A stretch of 64,000 bases of DNA from contig NC_052358.1 of the NCBI RefSeq assembly GCF_009727055.1, positions 46,963,089 to 47,027,088 of the forward strand, written 5' to 3'. The position numbers and the translations under genes are program-made. The notes under the pieces are model-generated. The model was not told where the DNA came from. It searched no databases and worked only from the letters and a program-made list of their open reading frames with translations. Source of the DNA: Benincasa hispida (lineage: Eukaryota; Streptophyta; Magnoliopsida; Cucurbitales; Cucurbitaceae). Shown piece by piece: positions 24,190-35,057 of this stretch (the first letter of the stretch is position 1; every line of letters starts with the position of its first letter).

Positions 24190-25611
24190 AAAAAGTCACA
24201 TACAGTTGGTAACAAAGAGCGAGAAGCTCAACCACGTTCAAATGATCCCCATCCTTCAAGTGACCATCAACCATCTCTTTCAAGTGATCCCCAACCACAT
24301 ACAAATGATCCATAACCTCAATCACCTTCAAACTTTTACCAAGAAGCTCAACCACATGTAATTGAGTCTCAGCCATAAGCATTTGCGGTGAAATTGAAAC
24401 TAGCCACAAGTATTATCAATCCAAACACCTTGGCCTCTATACCTGACTTACCCATAAGGACCGTTAATTCCTATGACCTGTTATTCCCAGTTCTCGATGT
24501 GTTGTGGAATGCATACAAAAAATGAAAAAGCTATCTGAAAACTAAAAATGAGGAACAAACAGTTTTATATACATTTGGAACCAAAGAGTTCTTCAGGATA
24601 CTTAAGCAAAACACATTGATGAGTGGGACGTGAGTAATTCCTTAATGATAACTTAGAAAATTTCTATATGATCATTTAGAAAATGTTAAAAGATCGCTAA
24701 AAAACATCCTAAATGATCGTTAGAAATACCAAACGATCGTTTGGAAAATATTAAATGATTGTGTGGATAATCCTCAATGATCGTTTAGAAAAACTTGAAC
24801 GGTCGTGTAGTAAATCTTCAATGATCATTTAAGAACACCTAAACGATCATCTAGAAAATCTGATTTATACTTACATATTTTTTTTTGTTTGGATCAGAAT
24901 ATGGATTTCTTATTGGTACACGTGCATCATAAGTTGTAGTCGAGACCTAATCTGTGCAAGTATCGATTCAAAATGGTTGATTCAAGCTTTATCGTATGCA
25001 AAATTTCATATCATTATTGAAATAACTCTTCATTCAACTTTATATTTACATATTGCTTTGTCCCAGGATGGAAAAATGGCAGGCTGGTTGGATTAGGAAG
25101 CACACATGAGGTTTTGGGCAGGCTCATCTTATTTTATTGACTAGGTGCTTGGACAACACGAAGAATATAAACCATCATGGACAGATGTTGACTTCACATT
25201 TGTCCAATCAACATCAAATAACACTGGCCCATGCTTGCCATCAATCTAGAAATGTGCACTATCTATGTATTTGACTCCATGCCTAACTATATCGATAGTG
25301 ACATACTTGATGGTTATCTTCAGTTGGTGGCCAGATTAATACCGTCGATGTTGATTTTCGTCAGATATGACAAGTGACATAGAAAATTTACGTACGGGCC
25401 ATGGGAAGTGAAGTGATCAAAGACAACACTCCAACAGAGCAAGTCTCTTGACTGTGACATTTTTTGTTCTAAGTTTGTAGAATATATTGTAACTGGTATG
25501 GATACGGATAGCCTAGATCAGAACAATATGGAATTGTTTAGAAAACGATTCATTGCCCAGTTGTGGCTAATCAATATGTATGGTAATCAATACTTGAATC
25601 TCTTGAATTGA
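24190..25611 (+). pseudogene. Ulp1-like cysteine protease (C48) region, broken
   Basis: After the linker exon (to about 24670) and an intron carrying motif copies, an acceptor-like GGATCAG precedes about 24899. The catalytic region follows: VDFTFVQSTSNN, then HWPMLAINLEMCTIYVFDSM from 25222 and DCDIFCSKFVEYIVTGMD from 25450. His (25222), Asp in VFDS and Cys (25453) correspond to the Ulp1/SUMO-protease triad. The Gly that normally follows DC is Asp here. Positions 25222-25611 are one frame broken by two TGA codons, with a frameshift just before the His. Ulp1 enzymes cleave SUMO-type modifiers. This copy is inactive as assembled, and the family's role in MULEs is not established. Confidence 0.75.
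24665..24860. repeat. Intronic array of the ACGATCGTTT motif
   Basis: Copies include AAACGATCGTTTGGAAAATA, AATGATCGTTTAGAAAAACT and AAACGATCATCTAGAAAATC at about 23-26 bp spacing. The array lies between two Ulp1-like exons, upstream of an acceptor-like GGATCAG. Confidence 0.7.
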
Positions 25612-25679
25612 ATTTGCACTGTATGTCTATGTTGAACTGAATAATATTAAAACAATACAAAGGAGAATAAAAAGAACAT

Positions 25680-25910
25680 AAATAAACGATCGCGCAGTAT
25701 TAACTAAATGATCGTTTATAAATAACTAAACGATCGCACACAAATAACTAAATGATCATCTATAAATAACTAAATGATCGTACATATATAATTAAACGAT
25801 CGTCCATATATAACTAAATAATCGTTCATAAAAATGTAAACCATCACATAGAAACAAGTACACGATCGCATGTACACAAGTAAATGATCGCCCATAAATT
25901 ACATATCATC
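25680..25910. repeat. Motif array between the Ulp1-like gene and the transposase
   Basis: Copies such as AACTAAATGATCGTTTATAA and AATTAAACGATCGTCCATAT. The array fills the gap between the stop of the Ulp1 remnant (25611) and the 3' end of the convergent transposase (25940). Confidence 0.75.
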
Positions 25911-25939
25911 GAGCTTATATGGGCCAGTGTCAGGTGTTA

Positions 25940-27917
25940 TTAATGTCTGGTTGCACGTTTTCTTGTTATAACCTCCCTAACCATACTTGGTACCTTTCGT
26001 GGTGGTAGAAGTTCGAAGTCTTCAAAATCTGATCTTCGACTCCATTCTTGTCTATGCCCAACATGGAAGATCAATTCTACATAAGCAGCTAGTACACATT
26101 CAACTGTAAACCATTTTACACATAATATTTGAACATCAATGTTTCTAAGGGTTGCTGCAGATATTGCATGGGAGCATGGGATCTCCATGCAATTGAACTC
26201 CATACAAGTACATGTCCGTGAACGAAGATCAACCAAACCTCCTCAAATATCCATCGTCCACATTAATTATATGCATGTCCACCGGAGAAACACGATATGT
26301 TCCAGAAATCAGGATTCCTTAGGAATACTGATTGTGTAATCAGTTACAATGCTTATGCATGTTATTGCATGTGTACATCGAACATAGAACCAACCTTGTA
26401 GCCACTCATAGATATGCTCCAATAGCTTCATGATTGGTAGTTCTCGTGCATCTTTCAACACTCCATTGAGGCATTATATTATATTTGACGTCATCTTGTC
26501 ATACCTATAATGGACTTGATAAACCCTTGCCCACCATTGTAATCCAATCTCCTCAAGATAGGCCATCACCTCAGGATATTGCTAGAGCTTAGCCCAAAAC
26601 ATCTAAAACTCAAACATTCTATATACTTTCGCCACTAGGTAAAAGTGTGGGATTATGTCCTTATTCTTAAATTTTCCCATCAAGTTGTTCTGAATATGGT
26701 ATATACATAGGGCATGGAATGCATCAAGGAGTATACTTGAGACAACCTTCGCAATTGAGATGTGATGATCTAATATATATAAATTTTGATGTCTTCTACC
26801 TAAGCCTTCCAATGAGTCATGAACTAATGCCATGATGCATCATTCTCACCATTTACAATACTAAAGACAATAGGATATATGTTGTTATTGCCATCAATGC
26901 ACGTTGCCATTAACAACATACTTTTATATTTCTCGTACAGATGTGTCCCATCAACAACGATTACTGGGCAAATACAATTCAAGAAACCTCTAATACATGA
27001 ACCAAATACCATGAGGACATACTTAAAGTAATGTTCGTCCTCTACTTCAACCTCAAATATCGTACCCGAATTTGCAAGCTTAAGTACCTTGCCATATGTC
27101 CTAACAATAGCATATGATTCTTCCAGCAACCCTCGTGCAAAAACCAATCCATACTCTCTAGCACGATAAGCACCTTTGTAACTTATATTCACTCCAAAAT
27201 CTCGTCGGACGTCCTCAATGATATCCCTCGAATGGTATATTCGACCAAGTTGTTCGTATTTGGACTTGATTAAGTGTCCAATAACCCAAGCTTTTGCTTG
27301 TCGATGATTACCCATTCTCATTTCAAGAGAACATGTATGTTCACTTGAATATTTCGTCACTTTGAAGGAATCACTTTCTTTCAATTTTTTTTTTGCATGG
27401 ACCCTCCACTAAACATCGTACAGTTAGCAAGCTCTTTGCTGACTTCTTTACATGGTAGTCGAAGTTCTTTTTTATTGCAAGTATTGACAATTTAACTGAC
27501 AAGTCATATTTCGAAAAGAAAATCTGACCGACCTTTATATCCTCGTCATTCAGACAATCATAAGATATTATGATGAGGTTCATATGATGGGCCCTCTGAT
27601 GGTTGGGTATATCTAAAGTTTTGACTAGTTGGAATGAGTTGATTCGTTGGATTGCACTGCTGGTACTTGTTCTCGGTGTGTACTCCATGACTTCCGCGAG
27701 GTGTAACTGATATAAATAACATCCAGGATGCATCGCTGCCTTCTAAAAAGAAGCTAAGGTCTTCATCGTCGGCTATGTCAATTGGAGAACTGGGACCAAT
27801 AGATTGTAGCAACATTTTATGTATATCAAATGTATCTGGATCGATATTCAGTCGTTGGTGCATAATATTCACTAATTCACTAACCGTTATATCGTTTCTG
27901 ACCTTCAGACCTTTCAT
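25940..27917 (-). pseudogene. MuDR/mudrA-type MULE transposase, broken
   Basis: From ATG 27917 the minus strand encodes an N-terminal PB1-like region (GLKVRNDITVSELVNIM). A MuDR DNA-binding-type region follows (VGQIFFSKYDLSVKLSILAI...NFDYHVKKSAKSLLTVRC). A frameshift in an A-run near 27385 leads into the MULE DDE domain: VIVVDGTHLYEKYKS (first Asp), LYILDHHISIAKVV (second acidic block) and AKVYRMFEF. It ends with a SWIM zinc finger, CTCMEFNCMEIPCSHAI (CxC..CxH), at about 26165-26215. At least two frameshifts and an in-frame stop at 26824 break it. The order PB1/MuDR/MULE/SWIM is the normal mudrA order. This transposase would have mobilised the element. Confidence 0.8.
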
Positions 27918-28034
27918 ATGACCTCCAACATAATGGTTTCCCGACTGATCTCATTCCTTACCAAATCGTACAAAGATGCGAAGTAGCGTCATTGATCTGA
28001 AATCGGATGAGCAAATTTTAAGCAATACCCAATC

Positions 28035-28390
28035 AGATTTTAAGAAATCGCCCAGAAATTGATAAGCGATCGCCCAACTATTTATAAATGTTCGCTTAGA
28101 ATTATGCACGTGATCGTGTATATACTACTAAATAATTGATCAGTATTATATACACGATCTTTTATATAATACTACACGACCGTGAAGTAGTATATAAAAT
28201 ATCGTTTATATAATCCTAAACGATCGTTTAAATGTTATATAAACGATCGTTTATATAATATTAAACGATTGTTCATATAATACTAAACGAGCATTCATAT
28301 TATACTAAACGAGCGTTTATATTGTAATGAACGATCATCCATATATTGCTAGATGATCGCTCATTGCATACTAAACGATCTGGGGGACAT
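28035..28390. repeat. Right subterminal array of the AAACGATCGTTT motif
   Basis: Copies such as CTAAACGATCGTTTAAATGT, TATAAACGATCGTTTATATA and ACTAAACGAGCGTTTATATT at about 23-27 bp spacing, upstream of the transposase start. It mirrors the left array at 550-905 in inverted orientation. Confidence 0.75.
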
Positions 28391-28834
28391 GAAATACTGT
28401 AAAATATCACTTACATTCTCTCTATTTCTGGTTCTGACGAATGAATCTTACCCTATTCCCAAGACAATGAAATGAATAAAGATGAAAGCAACTGACAATG
28501 AGGATGGTGTATTGAAACTCTAAGAGAACAGTGGGAGAACTTCGTTGTGAGTTCAAAGGAATATGAATAAGAGAGTGACCTTCCATTTTTTGTATCAATG
28601 TTATTCAATGCTATTGGTAGACTAATAGTTGGGAATAAATGCGTTGGTAGAATGTTAGTGTAGCATTGATTACATATTGAATGAAAAGTTGAAGAAATCG
28701 TTGAAGCAAGGATAAATGTGGCACACTTTGATAAGTTTTTTTAATTTGGGTAAAATTGAAATTTTCCCTCTCACGAGGTGGCTCTCCTCTTTAGCCCGGA
28801 AGGATGTTTGTAATTTTGTACCTCAATCTTCTTC

Positions 28835-29540
28835 ATTAATATAGCATTGTTAGCATTTTTTATTAAAAAAAGATTCTAACATACTTGGAGTTGACAAGTG
28901 GAATTATAAAATTGAATGTTTTATTTTAAAATATAGCAAAAGTTTTTGAAATTGAGAAAATAACAAAATAGTTTTTAATAATTGAAAACCATCAATTAAT
29001 CAAAGTACCCTCGTGAGACAAATAATTCAAAAGTTATAAAATATCATAACAACCAAAATTTTATTAGCATTTGAAAAAAGAAAGTAAAACATACATAATA
29101 ATTTCTTTCAAAAAAGAAAAAACATACATAATAATTAAAAATCAACCCACCGAAGAAATTTTCTTCCATCGTTACACTTTTGGAATATACAATTTGAATG
29201 AAAATCTAATTGGAATTTTGAAAAAGAAATGAGGCACTTAATCAATTGAAAATAGCTTAATAGGTGTTGCTGTATGCAGAAAATCTAGTTGGAATTGAAA
29301 TCAACAAAACAAAAATACCTACATTATTAGGATGAAACCCTCACCAAAAATCTTATAGAAATGTTAAGAGTGTAACTCTAACATGAAAAAAAAAAAAAAA
29401 CAATCATTTTAAAACACTGATTTCATTAGCATTTTAAAAAGAAAAAAATATATATAAAATAATCAACAAAACATAAATACATTATTATCCCTCGCTACAA
29501 AAATTTTAAGGTTATTTTCAAATATAGGAAAATAAACAAA
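28835..29540. other. AT-rich intergenic sequence
   Basis: AT-rich, with poly-A runs and no coding pattern on either strand. CATTTGAAAAAAGAAA/CATTTTAAAAAGAAAA-type stretches recur (about 29071 and 29430), suggesting old local duplication. Confidence 0.5.
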
Positions 29541-29700
29541 AATATTCATAAATATAATAAAATGTCGCTGTCTATCTGCGATAAATCACGATACTATTAT
29601 CTACGATAGACTACGACATAGATAGTAGTCTATGACGGTCTATCGCAGATAGACTGTGATACTTTGTTATTATTTATAAATATTTCCTACAATTTTGTCA
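29541..29700. repeat. Small hairpin MITE
   Basis: CTGTCTATCTGCGATA at about 29568 is mirrored by TATCGCAGATAGAC at about 29641, with flanks CATAAATAT and TATTTATAAATATT also in inverted order. The middle holds repeats of ATCTACGATAGACTACGA. It is a short fold-back element with no coding capacity; the superfamily is not recognised. Confidence 0.55.
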
Positions 29701-30100
29701 TTTAAAATAATTTCCCAAAATTTTATAAATATATTAGAATGGAACTCTAATGCCAAAAAAAAAAATAATAATAATCATTTTAAAACTAAACCATCAATAA
29801 ACACGACAATAAAAAAAAGGGTTTTCTACACATGAAGCCCTAATAAGGGACTTGTATTCCATTAATGTTCAAGTTTTTCTTATTTACAAAAATGTCTAAC
29901 TTTCTTAAAAAATTACAATAAAATTAGGATCAAATTACCATTTAGTCCCAACAATAAATTAATTATACATTTTTTAAAATAGGGAAGAGAAAGGGATTTT
30001 AAATGAGGCACACTTTTTTAGGCAAAATATATTAAATCATAATTTTTTTTTAAATATCCACAACTTTTCATATTCTTCAACTTCTCTCTCAAAACCCTCC
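29701..30100. other. AT-rich intergenic sequence
   Basis: Poly-A and AT-rich sequence. No gene seen. Confidence 0.5.
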
Positions 30101-30103
30101 ACG

Positions 30104-30292
30104 GATATATATATAATTATATATATATATATATATTATATATATATATAGTGTATATATATATATACACACACAATATCTATCAAAATTTCTACAAAAG
30201 CTTATATTGTGTATATATATATATATACACAATAAATATATATATATATATAATACACACACAATATATATCACATATATATTGAATATATA

Positions 30293-30340
<48 letters not shown>

Positions 30341-30343
30341 TAT

Positions 30344-30380
<37 letters not shown>
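30104..30380. repeat. (TA)n microsatellite block
   Basis: Long TA runs broken by ACACACA and a unique stretch near 30180-30205. Simple-sequence repeat; the long apparent reading frames in it are artefacts of the repeat. Confidence 0.9.
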
Positions 30381-30383
<3 letters not shown>

Positions 30384-30590
30384 TTATTTGATATAAATAA
30401 GAGTTCTAGTTAGGCTTCATGTTATTATGATATATACAAATTTTGATTTGTTAAGATTTATGGAATCAAGTTAAAAAATATGGTGAATTTTCAAATTATT
30501 GACAAAAACGGGGTACATGGGAAAGTATTTTTAAAAATAGGTGGGAATGGAAAGTATTGACAAAAATAGGGTAGTTTTGGTATGAAGGAA

Positions 30591-30613
30591 AATTGTATAC
30601 GGGGTATACGATT
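30591..30613. repeat. Palindromic motif at the left end of MULE 2
   Basis: AATTGTATAC, then GGG, then GTATACGATT: an imperfect inverted repeat matching the motif arrayed at 33899-34089. Confidence 0.6.
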
Positions 30614-31451
30614 AGCATTTAATCCAGCACCACGTCGGCTTAGTTGGTTGACCAGTCAAAGAGAGACTCGTGGATCGGGTTGAAAATTTTTTCTCTTTTT
30701 AAAAAAAAAAAGATTGACTAATTATTTTTTTTAATCGGAGATGTACAACAATATTAAGACTTTAGGACCGAGTCCACAATTTCCTTATTAAACTTAATTA
30801 TATATTTAATCTACAATGAAAACATAATTATTCTACACTCATATTAAAAAAAAATGTCATGATACTAAAGAAGATTTATAATTAGTTCTTTAATTTGAAA
30901 ATAGAAGTTTACATGAAATTTAAAGATGACCCCTCTGGCCCTTAACCTACATGGGGTTTGTCTTCTTGTGCCTCTAAATTAGCTTCACCCTATCATTGTT
31001 GTCGTCTACGACGAATACGTATTCGATCAGTGTCAGCAACATTGAGTCGTCTTGTTTGTTGAATAATATTTTTTATGTTGACCAATGTTTAGTAACACAT
31101 TTAACCCAACTTTGGTAAGTTGTGTTGTATTGAATATTGTTGTACATCTCCGATAAAATTATTCTGTACGATGAAAAAAATAAACATTAAACAATATTCA
31201 TATCATATATTTGGAAAATGTCTGATTTTAAATCTCTTACCATGCAGTAATAGTAAGCACCGTCAGGTGTGATAAATCGCCTCGTGATTGAATCCTACTA
31301 GGAAAAGTAGTCATCTGATATAGCTGGCATTTGTTATTTCTCCTTATGCACAATGATCATGTCGTCCATGCCAGTAGGATATATATTCCGCGTGAATTCA
31401 ACGCCAATCTTGGTTGTGCTTACCTCTAAAATCAATCCGGTGTAGTGCTGG

Positions 31452-31638
31452 GAGTGTATAGGACAACGAAGGTATCGTTTGTCGCAAACCGAACTGTCTC
31501 AACACACGATTTGGATAATGCCACTCTACTATATGGAAGCATATNGAGTGTATAGGACAACGAAGGTATCGTTTGTCGCAAACCGAACTGTCTCAACACA
31601 CGATTTGGATAATGCCACTCTACTATATGGAAGCATAT
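31452..31638. other. 93-bp exact duplicate flanking a single N (31545)
   Basis: 31452-31544 and 31546-31638 are identical and separated by one N. This is a contig-overlap join that was not merged; the real sequence probably has one copy. It falls in the PMD remnant. Confidence 0.9.
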
Positions 31639-32879
31639 ACGAGGGCTAACGATTAACCAGATGTCTTCACCATCACGACAGTAATCAGATAGTGATGACC
31701 AAATATCTTGTGTGTATGTTGTCCAATTAATCTAAAAAAAAAAAAGAAGATAATTATACATCCAAAATGTTTTAAATATTCATTTATATATACATTTGTT
31801 ACCTGATTGTACATCAGTCTGTCAAATATTTTTTGGTATACTAGCAACATATTTACTGACTGTTCAGAAGCAGCCAATACACCACTCCATCTAAAATTAT
31901 AAAAAAATACAATTAATTTAAATTCTTACATAAAATGATAACAAAATAAATATATAAATGAAATAATATCTGGCACTAAGTAGACGATGACCTGGGCCTG
32001 TAACTGGACTTGTGGTGCTATAATTGGAATTCTATCATAAGCCCATACCTGTAGTAGTATCAGCAGCCCCGCTATTTCCAACGTTTATGCATTGGTAGCC
32101 CGACAAAGTTCTCTATAAAGCCATGTAAGACAGACACCACCCTACGAGTACGTACCAGCATGCTCGAAATTTGTTGGTCATGGTTACACCCTTCGTTTTG
32201 GCTTGTTCCCACGAGTGTCATGCGAGCATCCAACTATGGTTGGGTGTCAATCTCAACTTTAAATCATGATATTCAGAGGAGTTGTACTAGAGTGTTTGAC
32301 TTGTCAGCGAATAAAAATCCTCCAATAAGCTACATAATGTATGCTCGTGCATACCTACGTAGGCTGATGTCATCGGCAACGGGAGGTAATTCTGGAAATT
32401 GGAACACCAACCATGGGATACTCAATCTTGAGCCTTTCAGATCATCTGGTAGAACGCCTAAGAGCTCGTCACAAACATTCTTCCAATCATATTGTAATGA
32501 ACCTGTCAATGGTTCTTCATCCACTCGTAACTTAAATTGAATGGCAACATCCTGCAACATAATTGTACATTCCCCACAAGGCAGGTGAAATGTGTAGGTT
32601 TCTAGTCTCCAACGCTCAACTAAAGCATAATGAGGTGCCAATCAAATTGGATAAATTCGATCTATACAACCCCAAGAAAATCTTCTTGTTCAATGTAGGG
32701 AATAATACATTGATCAAATAGGATAGTATGTTGTGCAAATGCTTCCTTTCTCCGACAACTCAAAACTATGATAGAAGAACTATCCCATATCGATTGTGAA
32801 GGATGCGTATTTTGTTGATATAGTTATACATGATTAGAAGGACCAGGTTCCATTACCTAAGAAGTTCAAATTACATTAC

Positions 32880-33130
32880 ATAATAAAATCCATTACATAA
32901 CAAAATCTATTTCCTAAGAATGAATTAGATAAAATAAATTCATCACATAAAAAGTACAATTACATAAAAAAAACATTTACATAAAAAATATAAGTACATA
33001 AAAGATACAATAACATGAAAAATACAAGTACATAAAATATACAATTACATAAAAAATACAAGTACATAAAAGATACAATTACATGAAAAATACAAGTACA
33101 TAAAAGATACAATTACATAAAAAAAAAATT
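32880..33130. repeat. Short tandem repeats of ACATAAAAAATACAAGT type
   Basis: A 16-20 bp unit (ATTACATAAAAAATACAAGT and variants) repeats many times between the PMD and SWIM remnants. Simple minisatellite. Confidence 0.8.
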
Positions 33131-33898
33131 AATGACCCGAAGAGGAAGCACCTAATGTACGTTATGGACAAGTACGTTTGTTATGTTCTTCTCTCTTGTA
33201 AATTATACATCGAACTTTTTTGCTTGCCTCTGTCCAATCAATTTTATTATGAATGCGCGTACTTTTTGGCTGACCCTGTTCTCTTAGTAAGTCCGCATTC
33301 AGACGAACTTCTGTAAATGATAATTCTGGCCAATAATCTGGGTGTTCTATTGGATGGAATTGACCTTCATAACATCGCTTGAAATGGGACAATTTATAGC
33401 ATTCATCAATAGGAGGTATGTCAAACGCATGTGATTACAAATTGCAATTACATGAGAGCATGAAATCTTGAATGACTGCCACTTATTACAAGAACAAGTT
33501 CCTTCTTTCAAGCTCAAAACTTGTGTGTGTTGTCCTTTATAGGGAGAAATCATACTTATGTCAATTTGTACTGCAAAAGTTTGAGTTTCCCTGTCAATAG
33601 ATGTCACTGTGTATGCAGATACTTCAAAAGTTCGAACATGATCCTCATTTTTTAAACAAATACATATATTGGGAAAAATTAAAGAAAAAAATTTATCTAA
33701 GGTGGACGACGACAAAGATTGGAAACAGTGAGTGGTAGATCGACTCACGGCGACAGCAACAAGAGAAAAGGCTCACGGCTAGATGGAGGAAGAAAAGAGG
33801 CTACGGCGGTAATGGGGAGGAAGAACAGAGGCTACAACAAAGAAAACGCTTCAGATGGAGCAAGAAGAAGGCGCTGCGGTGTTTAAGGGACCATTAAG

Positions 33899-34089
33899 TT
33901 GTGTACCGTACACGACTTAGGATAATCGTGTACTGGGTACACAATTACCTCGGTCAACGTTGCATGACTACCACATTGGCAATCTACGCGTGCCAGATCA
34001 CAGGCACTCGTGTACCAGGTACACGATTTAGTTCTAATCGCGTACCGAGTACACGATTTAAACGTAATCGTGTACCGAGTACACGATTA
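33899..34089. repeat. Palindrome array at the right end of MULE 2
   Basis: About five copies at 33899, 33924, 34007, 34036 and 34066. Each is AATCGTGTACC, a 2-3 base centre, then GTACACGATT or a near variant. Each copy is itself an inverted repeat. The first two are spaced closely; the last three come every 29-30 bp. They lie just inside the terminal sequence. Confidence 0.8.
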
Positions 34090-34147
34090 AAACAAACCTA
34101 TTTTTCTCAATATTATCCACCCAACCCTATTTTTGTTAATAATTATT

Positions 34148-35057
34148 NNNNNNNNNNNNNNNNNNNNNNNNNNNNNNNNNNNNNNNNNNNNNNNNNNNNN
34201 NNNNNNNNNNNNNNNNNNNNNNNNNNNNNNNNNNNNNNNNNNNNNNNNNNNNNNNNNNNNNNNNNNNNNNNNNNNNNNNNNNNNNNNNNNNNNNNNNNNN
34301 NNNNNNNNNNNNNNNNNNNNNNNNNNNNNNNNNNNNNNNNNNNNNNNNNNNNNNNNNNNNNNNNNNNNNNNNNNNNNNNNNNNNNNNNNNNNNNNNNNNN
34401 NNNNNNNNNNNNNNNNNNNNNNNNNNNNNNNNNNNNNNNNNNNNNNNNNNNNNNNNNNNNNNNNNNNNNNNNNNNNNNNNNNNNNNNNNNNNNNNNNNNN
34501 NNNNNNNNNNNNNNNNNNNNNNNNNNNNNNNNNNNNNNNNNNNNNNNNNNNNNNNNNNNNNNNNNNNNNNNNNNNNNNNNNNNNNNNNNNNNNNNNNNNN
34601 NNNNNNNNNNNNNNNNNNNNNNNNNNNNNNNNNNNNNNNNNNNNNNNNNNNNNNNNNNNNNNNNNNNNNNNNNNNNNNNNNNNNNNNNNNNNNNNNNNNN
34701 NNNNNNNNNNNNNNNNNNNNNNNNNNNNNNNNNNNNNNNNNNNNNNNNNNNNNNNNNNNNNNNNNNNNNNNNNNNNNNNNNNNNNNNNNNNNNNNNNNNN
34801 NNNNNNNNNNNNNNNNNNNNNNNNNNNNNNNNNNNNNNNNNNNNNNNNNNNNNNNNNNNNNNNNNNNNNNNNNNNNNNNNNNNNNNNNNNNNNNNNNNNN
34901 NNNNNNNNNNNNNNNNNNNNNNNNNNNNNNNNNNNNNNNNNNNNNNNNNNNNNNNNNNNNNNNNNNNNNNNNNNNNNNNNNNNNNNNNNNNNNNNNNNNN
35001 NNNNNNNNNNNNNNNNNNNNNNNNNNNNNNNNNNNNNNNNNNNNNNNNNNNNNNNNN
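34148..35057. other. Assembly gap (910 N)
   Basis: Run of N adjoining the right terminus of MULE 2. The outer flank and target duplication of that element are therefore not visible. Confidence 0.95.

Larger units (their letters stand above)
19917..24685. repeat. Near-identical tandem copies spanning several element boundaries
   Basis: Copy 1 is about 19917-21186 (cut by the gap), copy 2 is 21463-22935 and copy 3 is 23243-24685. A broken piece lies between them: 22936-23041 matches the start, then 23042-23242 matches the end. Each full unit contains the tail of the plus-strand LTR, the TGTTC junction, the head of the minus-strand LTR and Ulp1-gene text. The whole mosaic was therefore copied. 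Differences are almost all single-base indels. Either a very recent tandem duplication or, more likely, unmerged assembly copies. Confidence 0.75.
255..28830. mobile_element. Composite Ulp1-carrying Mutator-like element, split by nested retrotransposons
   Basis: The interval holds a broken Ulp1-like gene on + (944 to 25611, in pieces) converging on a broken MuDR-type transposase on - (27917 to 25940). MULEs that carry a ULP1-protease-like gene are a known plant class, described in melon among others. Arrays of a self-complementary motif occur near both ends, as GATCGTTTAG on the left and CTAAACGATC on the right, which is an inverted arrangement. The stretch at about 365-405 resembles the reverse complement of about 28705-28750 (shared CAATTTTA, TTAAAAAAACT), as degenerate terminal inverted repeats would. 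Two LTR insertions (2371-15899, 16675-20895) separate the exons. Exact ends and a 9-bp target duplication could not be fixed. Confidence 0.55.
31250..33750 (-). pseudogene. MULE transposase C-terminus (SWIM, zinc knuckle) and plant mobile domain, broken
   Basis: Read on the minus strand. About 33430-33560 encodes a SWIM finger, GTCSCNKWQSFKISCSHVIA. Then comes HPIEHPDYWPELSF and a degraded zinc knuckle, CIIYKREEHNKRTC (second Cys replaced by Tyr), near 33165-33210. Further along (32641-32330) is a plant mobile domain: WRLETYTFHLPCGECTIMLQ, GSRLSIPWL, RRYARAYI. A last piece at 31546-31638 encodes EWHYPNRVLRQFGLRQTIP, the usual PMD C-terminal block. PMD proteins (MAIN-like) are related to transposon-encoded proteins. 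Multiple stops, frameshifts and missing parts make it non-functional. The same domain order occurs on + at 59.5-63.5 kb. Confidence 0.75.
30494..34147 (-). mobile_element. MULE with plant mobile domain, second element
   Basis: The left end text (AAATTATTGACAAAAACGGG ... AAATAGG, about 30494-30545) resembles the reverse complement of 34095-34147 (AATTATTAACAAAAATAGGG ... AAATAGG), so the element has inverted termini. The right terminus runs into the N gap. One copy of a palindrome built from AATCGTGTAC and its complement lies inside the left end (30591-30613) and about five inside the right end (33899-34089). Between them are transposase C-terminal and PMD remnants on the minus strand. Confidence 0.65.

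Noticed and set aside
24173..24409. 78-codon minus-strand frame (HLYVVGDHLKEMVDGHLK)
   Set aside because: Antisense shadow of the Ser/Pro/His-rich linker of the Ulp1-like gene; the plus-strand reading continues into the protease region.
30089..30413. Long frames of Ile/Tyr repeats on both strands
   Set aside because: Translation of a (TA)n microsatellite, not genes.
33899..34089. CRISPR-like regular palindromes
   Set aside because: Eukaryotic context, no cas genes, and the units are MULE-end motifs without unique spacers of constant length.
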